Of a DNA stretch of 45,560 nucleotides, positions 1 to 7,817 are shown in pieces. The notes beneath the pieces were generated by a model that saw only the letters and a program-made list of their open reading frames with translations, did no database searches and had not been told where the DNA came from. The DNA is taken from NCBI GenBank assembly GCA_021205245.1, contig JAJPXZ010000162.1, positions 10,863-56,422 on the forward strand. Reading direction: 5' to 3'. This DNA comes from Planctomycetaceae bacterium (GTDB lineage: Bacteria > Planctomycetota > SZUA-567). Every line of letters begins with the position of its first letter. The stretch's first letter is position 1. A program made the translations under genes and the position numbers.

Positions 1-63
1 GCGTGGACCCCGGCCTAACAGCCCGCTTAGCCCGCTGATGGATGTCCGCACGCCGGGGTGACG
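1..63 (+). repeat. Dispersed palindromic repeat, copy 1 (orientation a)
   Basis: This unit begins GCGTGGACCCCGGCC and ends CGCCGGGGTGACG, so its ends can pair as an imperfect inverted repeat. The same unit recurs at 113, 7596, 7716, 12761 and 20908. Copies 1 and 2 lie head to head about 49 bp apart, upstream of the first gene. The window edge may cut the element by a base or two. It resembles REP-type intergenic elements in size and placement; no mobilising gene is visible nearby. Confidence 0.8.
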
Positions 64-112
64 TAGAGGGGTGGTTTAGGTGCTTTTAGTCCAACGACGC
101 AGTCTCCTTTTT

Positions 113-174
113 CGTCACCCCGGCGTCTGGACCTCCAACCGGGCAAAAACGGGCGGTTGGGCCGGGGTCCACGC
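113..174 (-). repeat. Dispersed palindromic repeat, copy 2 (orientation b)
   Basis: It starts CGTCACCCCGGCG and ends GGCCGGGGTCCACGC. Its reverse complement matches copy 1 over almost the whole unit, including the conserved GCCCG(T/C)TT core. Together copies 1 and 2 form a long-range inverted repeat that could fold into a large hairpin upstream of the promoter at 244. Confidence 0.8.
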
Positions 175-243
175 CAGCGGCCTGCGCTGCGGGTTTACCC
201 TATCGCGCCCGGAATAAGTTGACGGCTTGTATGGCTATTCTCC

Positions 244-272
244 TTGACAGGGGGAATGGTCTGGGGTAATAT
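244..272 (+). promoter_or_regulatory. Sigma-70-like promoter for the 362 gene
   Basis: A perfect -35 box TTGACA (244-249) and a -10 box TAATAT (267-272) are separated by 17 bp. Transcription would start near 279, giving a leader of about 80 nt before the ATG at 362. The rest of the 1-361 stretch holds the two palindromic repeats and no gene. Confidence 0.7.
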
Positions 273-361
273 TTTCCTCTTCCACGCCTGCAATCTACCC
301 TTGCAGGTGGTCTGGCTATTGTGTTATCCGGACCGGCGTGCCTGCGGCAAGAGAAAGCCTT

Positions 362-1294
362 ATGGCAAAAGACGGCAGAAAACTGGAGTTGTATGAGATC
401 TTGGCGGCCAAGCGCGCCAAGGGCAAAGCGCCCCTTGGTATTGACGCCAAGCCGGCAAAACAGGCCAACTCCATCGATCCGGAACCGGAAATAACCGACG
501 CGCCCGGCGTGATTATCGACGACGCGGTCCTCCCGGAAATCGAACTCGGCAAGCCGGAAACGGGTGCGCCGAAGCCGGAACGGGACACGGTCAATCAGCC
601 GCCGCCACAGGCGCAGGCTCGTCCCGCCCCAGCTTACCGGCGCGAGCCGGAGCCGGTTCGGAGCGAGGTCAGAGAAGCCAAACCGGCCAGGCGCGAACGG
701 CCGTTGCCGCCGCAGCCGGAGTTTATCGAGCCGCCGCCGGAACCGCGCCCGAAGTCGCCCCGCGAGGTGGTTTTCGCGCTGGATACGGCGTTGATTTGCT
801 TTACCATCGTGCTGGCATTGGTGGGCAGTTCGTATTTTATAGGCTATAAACGGGGACAGGAAGAACGGCCGGCCGGCCTTGCCGGGGTAGCGGAAATTGA
901 AACAGCCGACCCGAACCGGTTGAATATCCGCAATCTGACGCCGCCGCCTCGGGCCGCATTTCGGCCGCCGGAGACGGACTATACCCTGATTATCCGCAAG
1001 GAACCGGCGACGGACGATCTGCCGGAACGGTTGGAGCTTGAACTTGCCGAAGCCCTTGCCCGGGGCCGACGCGAAGCGGGGCGGGATTTCCCCGGGTTCA
1101 TTTTCCGGACCGGGGGCAACGATCCGCACTTTATCATTGCCGTCGGCTTGGGTCAGAGCGCCAACGACGGGGAACTCAGTCGGTTGTTGCAGATATATAA
1201 TGTGATGGAGGGGGTGACTCTCTCGCGCCAGCCCAGGCCGTATTTGGGGTGCCGCATAGCCCCTATTCGAGAGTTGGGTACGCCGGTGTATTGA
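362..1294 (+). CDS. Single-pass membrane protein of unknown function with SPOR-like C-terminus
   Basis: I do not recognise a named family. The 310-residue product starts with a conserved-looking amphipathic segment (KLELYEILAAKR), continues with a long Pro/Glu/Arg-rich, probably disordered stretch, has one hydrophobic helix around residues 138-162, and ends in a compact domain of about 100 residues. That last domain reads like a strand-helix SPOR-type fold (YTLIIRK, then HFIIAVGLG), but I cannot confirm it. The topology implies a cytoplasmic N-terminus and an exported C-terminus, as in divisome or peptidoglycan-binding SPOR proteins. I chose the ATG at 362, preceded by AGAGAAAG, over the GTG at 338, which has no ribosome site. 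The gene lies downstream of a strong promoter and upstream of a DUF89 gene. Confidence 0.7.
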   Translation: MAKDGRKLELYEILAAKRAKGKAPLGIDAKPAKQANSIDPEPEITDAPGVIIDDAVLPEIELGKPETGAPKPERDTVNQPPPQAQARPAPAYRREPEPVRSEVREAKPARRERPLPPQPEFIEPPPEPRPKSPREVVFALDTALICFTIVLALVGSSYFIGYKRGQEERPAGLAGVAEIETADPNRLNIRNLTPPPRAAFRPPETDYTLIIRKEPATDDLPERLELELAEALARGRREAGRDFPGFIFRTGGNDPHFIIAVGLGQSANDGELSRLLQIYNVMEGVTLSRQPRPYLGCRIAPIRELGTPVY

Positions 1295-1329
1295 CGGGTC
1301 CGCCCGCCCTGCCGGTCCATGAGGATTCG

Positions 1330-2199
1330 ATGAAGCCGATACCCGATTGCGTCCCGGACGCGTTAGCCATGATCATCGCCACCGCCCGCGCGGTGTCTGA
1401 CGATGATTTTATCCACGAAAAGGTGCTTCTCAAGGTTATGGGAGCGCTGGCGGAGGAAGGCGAACTCGACTCGCATCCGGCCGACATTTATCTGGAGAGC
1501 TGGGAAATCGCCTGCCGCGCCCTGGGCGTGCGCGACCCCTACGACAACGAAAAGGCCCGGAGCGACAAAACCGCCCTCGGCGTGCTTCGTTATCTTCAGG
1601 AACTGAATCCGCCGCTGGACGGCGAGCCGCTACGTCTGGGGTTGCGTATCGCCCTTGCCGCCAATATGCTGGATTTCACCGGCTTGGGCCGGGAAGACAT
1701 CCAGGAGCGTATCGTCGACCTGCTCCACGAAGCGCCTGCCCACGACGACACGCAGGCGCTGATATCCGCTATCGAGAAGACGAACTCGGTGATGCTGGTC
1801 GCCAGCCGCGCCGGGGAGATTGTCCTCGACCGGCCCCTGGTCGAAGCGTTGGTTGCCCGGGGCAAAAAGGTTTACCTGGCCGTCGCCGCGAAGCCGGTGT
1901 TTGTCATGGCGACCGAGAAGGATGTCGAGACCGCCGCCTTCCCCGAAGCGATTGAGGTCGTCAATCCCGGGACCGCCATGTACGGGCTGGTGCCGGAGCG
2001 GGCGTCGAGTGAATTCCGCACCCTGTTGGCGGAGGCCGGCGTGGTCATCGTCAAGGGCGCGACCCACTTCGCCACCATGACGGCGCAGCGCGATTTGTTT
2101 TTCGTGTTACGCGCCCGCGAGCAGGAAATCGCGGCGCGGTTGGAAATTCCTCTGAATGCCGGCGCTATCGTCAAGATACCCGCATCGGGGGATAAATAG
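1330..2199 (+). CDS. DUF89 / ARMT1-like domain protein (putative damage-control phosphatase)
   Basis: The 289-residue product has the DUF89 architecture: an N-terminal helical domain (PDCVPDALAMII at residues 4-15, then a segment describing an ordered, alpha-helical bundle) followed by an alpha/beta domain. The diagnostic segment is ASRAGEIVLDRPLVEAL followed by GKKVYLAVAAKPV, equivalent to the family's 'N-A-G-E-I-x-x-D ... V-x-V-K-x-x-P' region, and then VVIVKGATHFATM, equivalent to 'IAKGQGNFE'. The family contains metal-dependent phosphatases that act on damaged phosphometabolites; the substrate here is unknown. Here the canonical Asn before Ala-Gly-Glu is Ser-Arg and the GxGNFE is GATHFA, so catalytic competence is uncertain. 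The ATG at 1330 is preceded by GAGG, and the gene follows the membrane-protein gene after 35 bp, probably on the same transcript. Confidence 0.75.
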   Translation: MKPIPDCVPDALAMIIATARAVSDDDFIHEKVLLKVMGALAEEGELDSHPADIYLESWEIACRALGVRDPYDNEKARSDKTALGVLRYLQELNPPLDGEPLRLGLRIALAANMLDFTGLGREDIQERIVDLLHEAPAHDDTQALISAIEKTNSVMLVASRAGEIVLDRPLVEALVARGKKVYLAVAAKPVFVMATEKDVETAAFPEAIEVVNPGTAMYGLVPERASSEFRTLLAEAGVVIVKGATHFATMTAQRDLFFVLRAREQEIAARLEIPLNAGAIVKIPASGDK

Positions 2200-2254
2200 A
2201 CTCGATCCATTATCGTTGTTTGACGTTGTTTTTACTTGAGGAGGTTTTTTAGCC

Positions 2255-2458
2255 GTGAGCATTCATTCGTCTTTCCGTTCTGGTGGCGCGGCCGCCAAGC
2301 ACCGTAATGTCCTCTCCCGTTTGGAGCGCCTCGAAAAGCTCGAAGCCGCCGAGCGCTGGACCGATGCGGACGGCCTGTTCGGCATGCCGAAGGTCCGTTC
2401 GATCAAGGTCGCCATGAAGAAGAAGAAAAAGAAAACCGACGACGACGACAAGAAGTAA
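2255..2458 (+). CDS. PVC-type small basic protein
   Basis: The 67-residue product matches the conserved small basic protein family of the PVC superphylum: an MSIHSSF start, a RHRNVLSR-like core (here KHRNVLSRLERLEKL), then GLFGMPKVRSIKV and a Lys-rich tail. The family's function is not established; its size, charge and conservation suggest association with the ribosome or RNA. The start is a GTG at 2255, supported by a very strong GAGGAGG site at 2238-2244. A terminator follows at 2503, so the gene appears to be its own short transcript and is probably highly expressed. It is the best lineage marker in the window. Confidence 0.85.
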   Translation: MSIHSSFRSGGAAAKHRNVLSRLERLEKLEAAERWTDADGLFGMPKVRSIKVAMKKKKKKTDDDDKK

Positions 2459-2502
2459 TCCACATGGTCTCGTCGTACAATGCACCGCATGCGTCGCACC
2501 CT

Positions 2503-2526
2503 GGCACGGAGCCATCCGTGCCTTTT
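2503..2526 (+). terminator. Intrinsic terminator after the small basic protein gene
   Basis: A perfect 8-bp stem GGCACGGA / TCCGTGCC (2503-2510, 2515-2522) with a GCCA tetraloop is followed by TTTT. It separates the small basic protein gene from the aminotransferase that starts 45 bp downstream. Confidence 0.75.
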
Positions 2527-2570
2527 GGTGTGGCGTAGTCTACCGGCAGCCGGGTTATTAAAGGACCGCT

Positions 2571-3677
2571 ATGAGAAACCTCGCCCAACGCGTGGCGAAC
2601 ACCGAGGCATCGGGTATCCGCAGGATATTCGATCTCGCCGCCAATCTCGCCAACCCTGTCGACCTGTCTATCGGACAGCCCGACTTCGATGTGCCGGACC
2701 CCTTGAAGGAAAAGGCGGCCGAAGCCATGCGCGCCGGCAAAAACGCCTACACGCCCACCCAGGGCGGCCGCGAGCTGCGGTCCAAACTCCTGGCCGGGCC
2801 GTTTAGCGGCTATAGCGAGCAGCAACTGCTGGTTACCGGCGCGGTCTCCGGCGGGTTGTTGTTGTCCTATATGGCGCTCCTGAACGCGGGTGACGAGATT
2901 CTCATCCCCGACCCCTATTTCGTCATGTATAAACAGCTCGCGTTCATGCTTGACGCCGTGCCGGTGATCTACGACACCTATCCCGAATGGCGGCTCGATG
3001 CGGCGAAGATCGACGCGTTGGTGACGCCGAAAACGAAAGCCATCGTCCTCGGTACGCCGTCCAATCCCACCGGCGCGGTGTACTCAGAAGCCGAACTGCG
3101 CGCGCTGGCCGAGGTCGTCAAGAAACACGACCTTATCGTCATCGCCGACGACATATACGAGTTCTACTGCTACGACGGGCCGCTGGCGCGGATTCGCGAT
3201 TTCTGCCCCGAGCACACCCTGTCGCTGGGCGGCTTTTCCAAAAGCCACGCCATGACCGGTTGGCGCGTCGGTTGGGCGGTCGGCCCCGAGGCGCTTATCC
3301 AGGCCATGACCAAGTTCCAGCAGTTCAGTTTTGTCTGCGCCCCAACGCCCCTGCAAATGGCGGCGGCGGCGGCGATTGATTTCGACATGTCTGACGCTAT
3401 TGCCGCCTACAAGGTCAAGCGGGACATTGTCTACCAGGGCCTGGTCGACGCCGGCTACGACGTGGTCAAGCCGGGCGGCGCGTTCTATATCTTCGCCCAG
3501 ACCCCGTGGGGAACCGGTACCGAATTCGTCGAAGAATGCATCAAGAACAACCTGCTGGTCATCCCCGGCGGCTGCTTCTCCGACCGCGACACCCATTTCC
3601 GTATCGCCTACTGCAATACGGACGACATCCTCCGCCAGGGCGTCGACATTCTCGCTTCACTGAAAAACAAGAGATAG
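2571..3677 (+). CDS. Class I/II PLP-dependent aminotransferase
   Basis: This 368-residue fold-type I aminotransferase has the expected landmarks: SIGQPDFDVPDP near residue 33, YTPTQGGRELR near 60, the PSNPTG motif near 163, the cofactor-binding DDIYE near 193, and the Schiff-base lysine K224 in GGFSKSHAMTGWRVGW. It resembles the aspartate aminotransferase subfamily I-gamma (aspC/patA-like), but the amino donor cannot be fixed by eye. The ATG at 2571 is preceded by AAAGGA. It lies 9 bp upstream of glyQS, so the two are almost certainly co-transcribed. Confidence 0.85.
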   Translation: MRNLAQRVANTEASGIRRIFDLAANLANPVDLSIGQPDFDVPDPLKEKAAEAMRAGKNAYTPTQGGRELRSKLLAGPFSGYSEQQLLVTGAVSGGLLLSYMALLNAGDEILIPDPYFVMYKQLAFMLDAVPVIYDTYPEWRLDAAKIDALVTPKTKAIVLGTPSNPTGAVYSEAELRALAEVVKKHDLIVIADDIYEFYCYDGPLARIRDFCPEHTLSLGGFSKSHAMTGWRVGWAVGPEALIQAMTKFQQFSFVCAPTPLQMAAAAAIDFDMSDAIAAYKVKRDIVYQGLVDAGYDVVKPGGAFYIFAQTPWGTGTEFVEECIKNNLLVIPGGCFSDRDTHFRIAYCNTDDILRQGVDILASLKNKR

Positions 3678-3686
3678 GAATCCATC

Positions 3687-5198
3687 ATGGCAGAAGGCAC
3701 CATGCAGAAAATCGTCGGCCTCGCCAAGCGCCGCGGCTTTATCTTCCAGTCGTCGGAAATTTACGGCGGCCTCAAGGCCTGCTATGATTACGGTCCGCTC
3801 GGCGTCGAATTGAAACGCAACGTCAAGGACGCCTGGTGGGACGACATGGTCCACCGCCGCTCCGATGTCGTCGGCCTCGACTGCTCCATCATCATGCACC
3901 CGGATGTCTGGAAAGCCTCGGGCCACCTCGCCGGCTTCTCGGATCCGCTTGTCGATTGCCGCAACTGCAAGGAACGTTTCCGCGCCGACAAAGCTCCCCG
4001 CGCCGAACCCGGTTCCGTCACCATTTACCGCGAAAACGGCCGCAAGGACGGGAAGAAGCTGGAAGGCATCGTCCCGCCCCAGGGTTATGTCTGCCCCGTG
4101 TGCGGCTCGGGCGATTTGTCCGACGAGCGCCAGTTCAACCTGATGTTCCGCACCTCCCTCGGGCCTGTCGACCCGATGCAGGAGATCGTCAACGCGATTG
4201 ACGATATGGCGGGCATGGACACCCAGGCCCGGCGCGAAAAGCTCGCGGCGATCATCGGCCAGTCCGCCGTCTACCTGCGTCCGGAGACGGCCCAGGGCAT
4301 GTTTGTCAATTTCCTGAACGTCCTGAACTCCGGCCGGGTCAAGCCGCCCTTCGGCGTCGCCCAGGTCGGCAAGTCGTACCGGAACGAAATCACCACCTCC
4401 AACCTCACCTTCCGCACCTGCGAATTCGAGCAGATGGAGATGGAGTTCTTTGTCGAACCCGGCACGGACGAAGAGTGGTACGAATACTGGTCGCAGTTCC
4501 GCTTCAATTGGTACAAGTCCCTCGGCATGCGCCCCGAGCGCCTGCGTCTGCGTCCGCACGAAGAGTGCGAGCTGGCCCACTACGCCAAGGCCTGCGTCGA
4601 TGTCGAATACTTCTACCCCTTCGAAAACCCCGAAGGCGAAGGCGAATGGGGCGAGCTGGAAGGCATTGCCAACCGCACCGACTACGACCTGAAGAAACAC
4701 TCGGAATATTCGGGCAAGGAATTGTCGTACTTCGAGACGGAGTCGAAAAAGCGCTACACCCCCTACGTCATTGAACCCGCCGCCGGCGCCGACCGCGCCA
4801 CCCTGGCGTTCCTGTGCGACGCCTATGACGAAGAGGTGGTGGACAAGGAAAAGAACGATGTCCGCACCGTGCTCCGCTTCCACCCGCGTCTCGCGCCCAT
4901 CAAGGTCGCCGTGTTCCCGCTGGTGAAGAAGGACGGCATGCCCGACCTGGCGCGCGGGGTGATGGACGAGCTCCTCGGTGAAGGCATCAACTCGTTCTAC
5001 GACGAGTCCGGCGCCATCGGCCGGCGCTACCGCCGCATGGACGAGGTCGGTACGCCGTGGTGCGTCACCGTCGACAACGAAACGCTCGAAAACGGCTCGG
5101 TCACCGTCCGCGAACGGGACTCGATGCAGCAGTCGCGAATTCCGCGTGAAGGCATTGGCGAATATTTCAGGAATCGTTTGAAAACATCGCGCGGCTAG
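3687..5198 (+). CDS. glyQS: Glycine--tRNA ligase, single-chain dimeric type
   Basis: This 503-residue class II synthetase charges tRNA-Gly. It is the homodimeric (eukaryote/archaea/Thermus-like) form, not the alpha2beta2 form. Visible landmarks are GFIFQSSEIYGGLKACYDYGP at the N-terminus, the zinc-site-like CRNC (about residue 93) and CPVC (about 136), motif 2 in YRNEITTSN, and the anticodon-binding domain after KVAVFPLVKKDG. The length is normal for the family. It follows the aminotransferase after 9 bp and precedes a tiny basic-protein gene. A 520-residue ORF lies antisense over the whole gene and is a composition artefact. Confidence 0.95.
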   Translation: MAEGTMQKIVGLAKRRGFIFQSSEIYGGLKACYDYGPLGVELKRNVKDAWWDDMVHRRSDVVGLDCSIIMHPDVWKASGHLAGFSDPLVDCRNCKERFRADKAPRAEPGSVTIYRENGRKDGKKLEGIVPPQGYVCPVCGSGDLSDERQFNLMFRTSLGPVDPMQEIVNAIDDMAGMDTQARREKLAAIIGQSAVYLRPETAQGMFVNFLNVLNSGRVKPPFGVAQVGKSYRNEITTSNLTFRTCEFEQMEMEFFVEPGTDEEWYEYWSQFRFNWYKSLGMRPERLRLRPHEECELAHYAKACVDVEYFYPFENPEGEGEWGELEGIANRTDYDLKKHSEYSGKELSYFETESKKRYTPYVIEPAAGADRATLAFLCDAYDEEVVDKEKNDVRTVLRFHPRLAPIKVAVFPLVKKDGMPDLARGVMDELLGEGINSFYDESGAIGRRYRRMDEVGTPWCVTVDNETLENGSVTVRERDSMQQSRIPREGIGEYFRNRLKTSRG

Positions 5199-5251
5199 GG
5201 TATATTTGTCGAGAGTCATTGATTCGTGGTTTCTTTCAGAGGAGAAGGTTG

Positions 5252-5410
5252 ATGGAGTACAAGGTCCGCTACGTGAAGAAGCAAAAAGCCCAGAAGGCCA
5301 AGAACCGCCGCGAAGCCGGCTTCGTCCGGATCAAGCTGCGCGGCCGCAAACGCTGGGTCAAAGGCCCTGCCGCGGTTGCCGCCGAAAAGAAGGAAGAACA
5401 ACAACAGTAG
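5252..5410 (+). CDS. Small Lys/Arg-rich protein of unknown function
   Basis: The 52-residue product is strongly basic (YKVRYVKKQKAQKAKNRREAGF, then RIKLRGRKRWVKG) with an Ala/Glu/Lys/Gln tail. I do not recognise it. The start ATG at 5252 is chosen because it follows a strong AGAGGAGAAGG site, whereas the upstream in-frame ATG at 5219 has none. It is 53 bp downstream of glyQS and is followed by a terminator. The composition suggests RNA or ribosome binding; that is inference only. Confidence 0.65.
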   Translation: MEYKVRYVKKQKAQKAKNRREAGFVRIKLRGRKRWVKGPAAVAAEKKEEQQQ

Positions 5411-5424
5411 AAATGCGTCCCCGT

Positions 5425-5457
5425 TGCGCCACTGCCTGTCGGGGTGGCGCACGTTTT
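5425..5457 (+). terminator. Probable intrinsic terminator of the aminotransferase-glyQS transcript
   Basis: An 8-bp stem TGCGCCAC / GTGGCGCA (5425-5432, 5444-5451) with an 11-nt loop is followed by CGTTTTC. The U-tract is short, so termination may be incomplete. Confidence 0.55.
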
Positions 5458-5542
5458 CATGACAGCTTTGCCATAGCAGCTTCGGGGTGTGGGGATCGTT
5501 CCTCCATTGGACGCGTTTCACCCTGTCGCATCAGGAGAATAC

Positions 5543-5938
5543 ATGGCCAAGGACGCGAAGATTTCAATGGAGCGGTTTCAAGTCTACGAGAATGTCCTCA
5601 AGCTGACGACGCGATTCGACCCTCGTTACCAGTCGCGCGCGGCCACGGAAATGATGACCATCATCTCCAGCCTCGCCGCCGAAAGCGCCGAGCCTGAAGT
5701 GGTGCTCGACATCTCCGACGCCAACGCTCTGCCAAGCATGATGATCGGTATGCTTTGCGAAGCCAGGACCCTCACCGACAAGGCGGGCAAGAAGTTGAAA
5801 ATCCGCCTTAAAGCCGCAACCTACAACCGCCTCCAGTCCTTGGGCCTGGCCGGGGTCTTTTCGTCGCCGCCCCGCGCCGACGGCATGTCGGACGATCTGG
5901 AGTTGGTTCCCGACGCGGCTGTGCCGGAACCGGATTGA
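5543..5938 (+). CDS. STAS-domain-like protein
   Basis: The 131-residue product looks like a lone STAS (anti-sigma-factor antagonist type) domain: VVLDISDANALPSMMIGMLCEARTL followed by KLKIRLKAATYNRLQSLGLAGVF matches the beta-strand, helix, strand, helix run in which SpoIIAA-like proteins carry their regulatory serine. The serine in ALPSMMIG sits near the phosphorylated position of that family. No cognate anti-sigma kinase is adjacent, so the partner is unknown. The ATG at 5543 with AGGAGA at 5533 is preferred to the upstream 5489 start. The about 40 N-terminal residues before the domain are not recognised. Confidence 0.65.
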   Translation: MAKDAKISMERFQVYENVLKLTTRFDPRYQSRAATEMMTIISSLAAESAEPEVVLDISDANALPSMMIGMLCEARTLTDKAGKKLKIRLKAATYNRLQSLGLAGVFSSPPRADGMSDDLELVPDAAVPEPD

Positions 5939-6088
5939 TCCGGTCGTTCGGTTTGCCGGACCGGAACGATGACCACGCACATTGGTTTTTTCGGGATTTC
6001 AAAGCAGAGGTGATCCGACGCCTCCAGCCGGTCGATGCTGGCGTCATCCTTTGCTTTGATTGCGTAAAAACCGTTAGAAAGAATCGTC

Positions 6089-6451
6089 ATGTCACTTGAT
6101 GCAATTACTCCAGAAAACGACTCGGTCAACCTCGATAATCTGTATCGGCAGGAAACCTACACCGATATGGGCTTTGGCACCATCCAGGTGCTGCGGCCCG
6201 TGACCGCCGACGGCGCGGACGATCCGAAACGCATGCCGGTGTTCCTCGGCACTGCCCAAATCATGACCCCGCACGGCCCGATTCCGGTCCAGGCCGATAT
6301 CAAGGCCGAGACCCTGCGGGCAGCCTGCCTCGCCTTCCCCGATGCCATCAAGGAAGCCGTCAACGACCTGCTCGAGCAGGCCAAGGCGTATGAGCGCGAA
6401 CGTCAGGGCGGTATCGTCATTCCGCGCGGCGGCAAGCTGGAACTTCCGTAA
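6089..6451 (+). CDS. Conserved-looking hypothetical protein (120 aa)
   Basis: I do not recognise a family. The product is small, soluble and acidic, with no signal peptide or membrane helix. The core YTDMGFGTIQVLRPVTADG and PVFLGTAQIMTPHGPIPVQADI looks like a beta-rich domain, followed by a helix with alternating charged residues (FPDAIKEAVNDLLEQAKAYERER). Coding character is clear: codon use matches its neighbours and GAAAGA precedes the ATG. It lies 150 bp downstream of the STAS gene; that spacer holds a weak 7-bp hairpin (5939-5965) and no other feature I can support. Confidence 0.6.
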   Translation: MSLDAITPENDSVNLDNLYRQETYTDMGFGTIQVLRPVTADGADDPKRMPVFLGTAQIMTPHGPIPVQADIKAETLRAACLAFPDAIKEAVNDLLEQAKAYERERQGGIVIPRGGKLELP

Positions 6452-6481
6452 CCAGCCCATCCACATTACCGGCGTCACCAT

Positions 6482-6510
6482 CGCTGGCACCGGCATGGCT
6501 GGTGCCAGCG
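6482..6510 (+). terminator. Hairpin, possible terminator after the 6089 gene
   Basis: A perfect 10-bp stem CGCTGGCACC / GGTGCCAGCG encloses a 9-nt loop and is followed only by CTTTATG, so the U-tract is poor. It may reduce read-through into nrnA or act as an mRNA 3' stabiliser. Confidence 0.45.
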
Positions 6511-6547
6511 CTTTATGATAAACCCATTGCAAACGAAAGAACGGTCT

Positions 6548-7555
6548 ATGCCGTTAACCGATGTCCTCGACTTTATTGCCCTGCATAGCGGCAAGCGTTT
6601 TGCCCTGGTCCCCCACGCCCGCCCGGACGGCGACGCCCTTGGCTCGGCCGTCGGCCTGGCCCGCTGTCTCATCGGCATTGGCTGCAGCGCCACAGTCGTC
6701 AATCCCCTGCCTCTCCCGGGATCCCTCGACTTTATCGCCGACCCGGACCTGATCGCCAGCCATGACGATCCCGAATGGTGGCGCGGCTACGATTGCCTCG
6801 GCGTCCTCGACTGCGGCGACGAAGACCGCGTCAGCCTGCCCAACCGCACCGCCCTCGGCAACCTCCCCACCTTCACAATCGATCACCACGCCACCAGCCG
6901 TGGCCTTGGTGAAGCGGTGTGGATAGACCCTGCCGCCAGTTCCACCGGCGAGATGATCGTCCGCCTGGCCGAGGTCGCGGGCTGGTCCATGGACAAGCCT
7001 GCCGCCCAGGCGTTATGGACGGCAATCGTGACAGATACGGGGCGGTTTTCGTTTGAGAATACCACGGAGGCGGCACTCGCGGCAGCCATGCGCTGCGTTG
7101 CGGCGGGTGCGGAACCCACCGTCGCCGCCAGCCACATCTACCAGTCGGTCAGTGTGCCGGAGCGTCGGTTGGAACTGATTGTGCTGGAGCGGATGCAGTT
7201 GCTGGAAGACGGCAGACTGGCAATATCGTGGCTTCGGCGGGACGATTTCGCCCGGGTGGGTGCCGGTGTCGAGGGGGCCAGCAACCTCATCGACATCCTC
7301 CGCGACACCAAGGGCGTGGAGGTGGCTGTGTTCTTTTACGAAACACCTACCGACGCTAAGCCCTCGGCTCCCATCAAGGTAAGCCTGCGAACACGCGCTC
7401 CCCATAGCGCCCTCGACATCGTCGTGCCCCATGGCGGCGGCGGTCACAAACGGGCGGCCGGGTGTTCGCTTTCAGGAACGATGGAAGAGGCGCGGGCGAT
7501 GATTATCGAGGAGGCGGGGCGGTTCTATTTTGGCGCGGGTGCTACGGCTGAGTAA
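6548..7555 (+). CDS. nrnA: DHH-family phosphoesterase, NrnA-like (nanoRNase / pAp phosphatase)
   Basis: The 335-residue product carries all DHH motifs: HARPDGDALGS (motif I), DCGDEDR (II), the signature IDHHAT (III) and TDTGRFSFENT (IV), with the DHHA1 motif GGGGHKRAAGC at the C-terminus. NrnA-type enzymes degrade 2-5 nt RNA and hydrolyse 3'-phosphoadenosine 5'-phosphate using Mn2+. In many bacteria the gene is next to rbfA/infB; it is not here. The start ATG at 6548 is chosen over 6515 because the DHH fold begins directly after it and the upstream start lacks a ribosome site. Confidence 0.85.
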   Translation: MPLTDVLDFIALHSGKRFALVPHARPDGDALGSAVGLARCLIGIGCSATVVNPLPLPGSLDFIADPDLIASHDDPEWWRGYDCLGVLDCGDEDRVSLPNRTALGNLPTFTIDHHATSRGLGEAVWIDPAASSTGEMIVRLAEVAGWSMDKPAAQALWTAIVTDTGRFSFENTTEAALAAAMRCVAAGAEPTVAASHIYQSVSVPERRLELIVLERMQLLEDGRLAISWLRRDDFARVGAGVEGASNLIDILRDTKGVEVAVFFYETPTDAKPSAPIKVSLRTRAPHSALDIVVPHGGGGHKRAAGCSLSGTMEEARAMIIEEAGRFYFGAGATAE

Positions 7556-7595
7556 CGGCGCTACGAAGAATTACATCATCCCACTTTCCCATGAA

Positions 7596-7657
7596 CGTCA
7601 CCCCGGCGTGCGGACCTCCATCAGCGGAATTGACGGGCGGTTCGGCCGGGGTCCACG
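7596..7657 (-). repeat. Dispersed palindromic repeat, copy 3 (orientation b)
   Basis: CGTCACCCCGGCG at the left and GGCCGGGGTCCACG at the right match copy 2. It lies between the convergent 3' ends of nrnA and the solute-binding-protein gene. The 60 bp separating it from copy 4 is also rich in short GC palindromes. Confidence 0.8.
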
Positions 7658-7715
7658 GGGCTGGACAGTGACGGCCCCGGCCTCAAGCGGTTGACGCCCG
7701 GCGCGACTGCCGGGG

Positions 7716-7778
7716 GCGTGGACCCCGGCCGAACAGCCCGTTTTGTGCCCGATTGAAGGCCCGCACGCCGGGGTGACG
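7716..7778 (+). repeat. Dispersed palindromic repeat, copy 4 (orientation a)
   Basis: It matches copy 1 from GCGTGGACCCCGGCC through GCCCGTTTT to CGCCGGGGTGACG. With copy 3 it forms an inverted pair, in the opposite relative arrangement (b then a) to copies 1 and 2 (a then b). Confidence 0.8.
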
Positions 7779-7817
7779 ATGGGGGGAGTTGGGCTGTGTG
7801 AGCGGGGCTGGTGCCGC

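Noticed and set aside
1..174. Repeat pair as a CRISPR array or IS end
   Set aside because: There are only two units in inverted, not direct, order, no regular spacers and no transposase gene next to them.
3657..5219. 520-residue minus-strand ORF over glyQS
   Set aside because: It is antisense to a complete, motif-rich GlyRS and has the low-complexity composition of GC-rich antisense frames.
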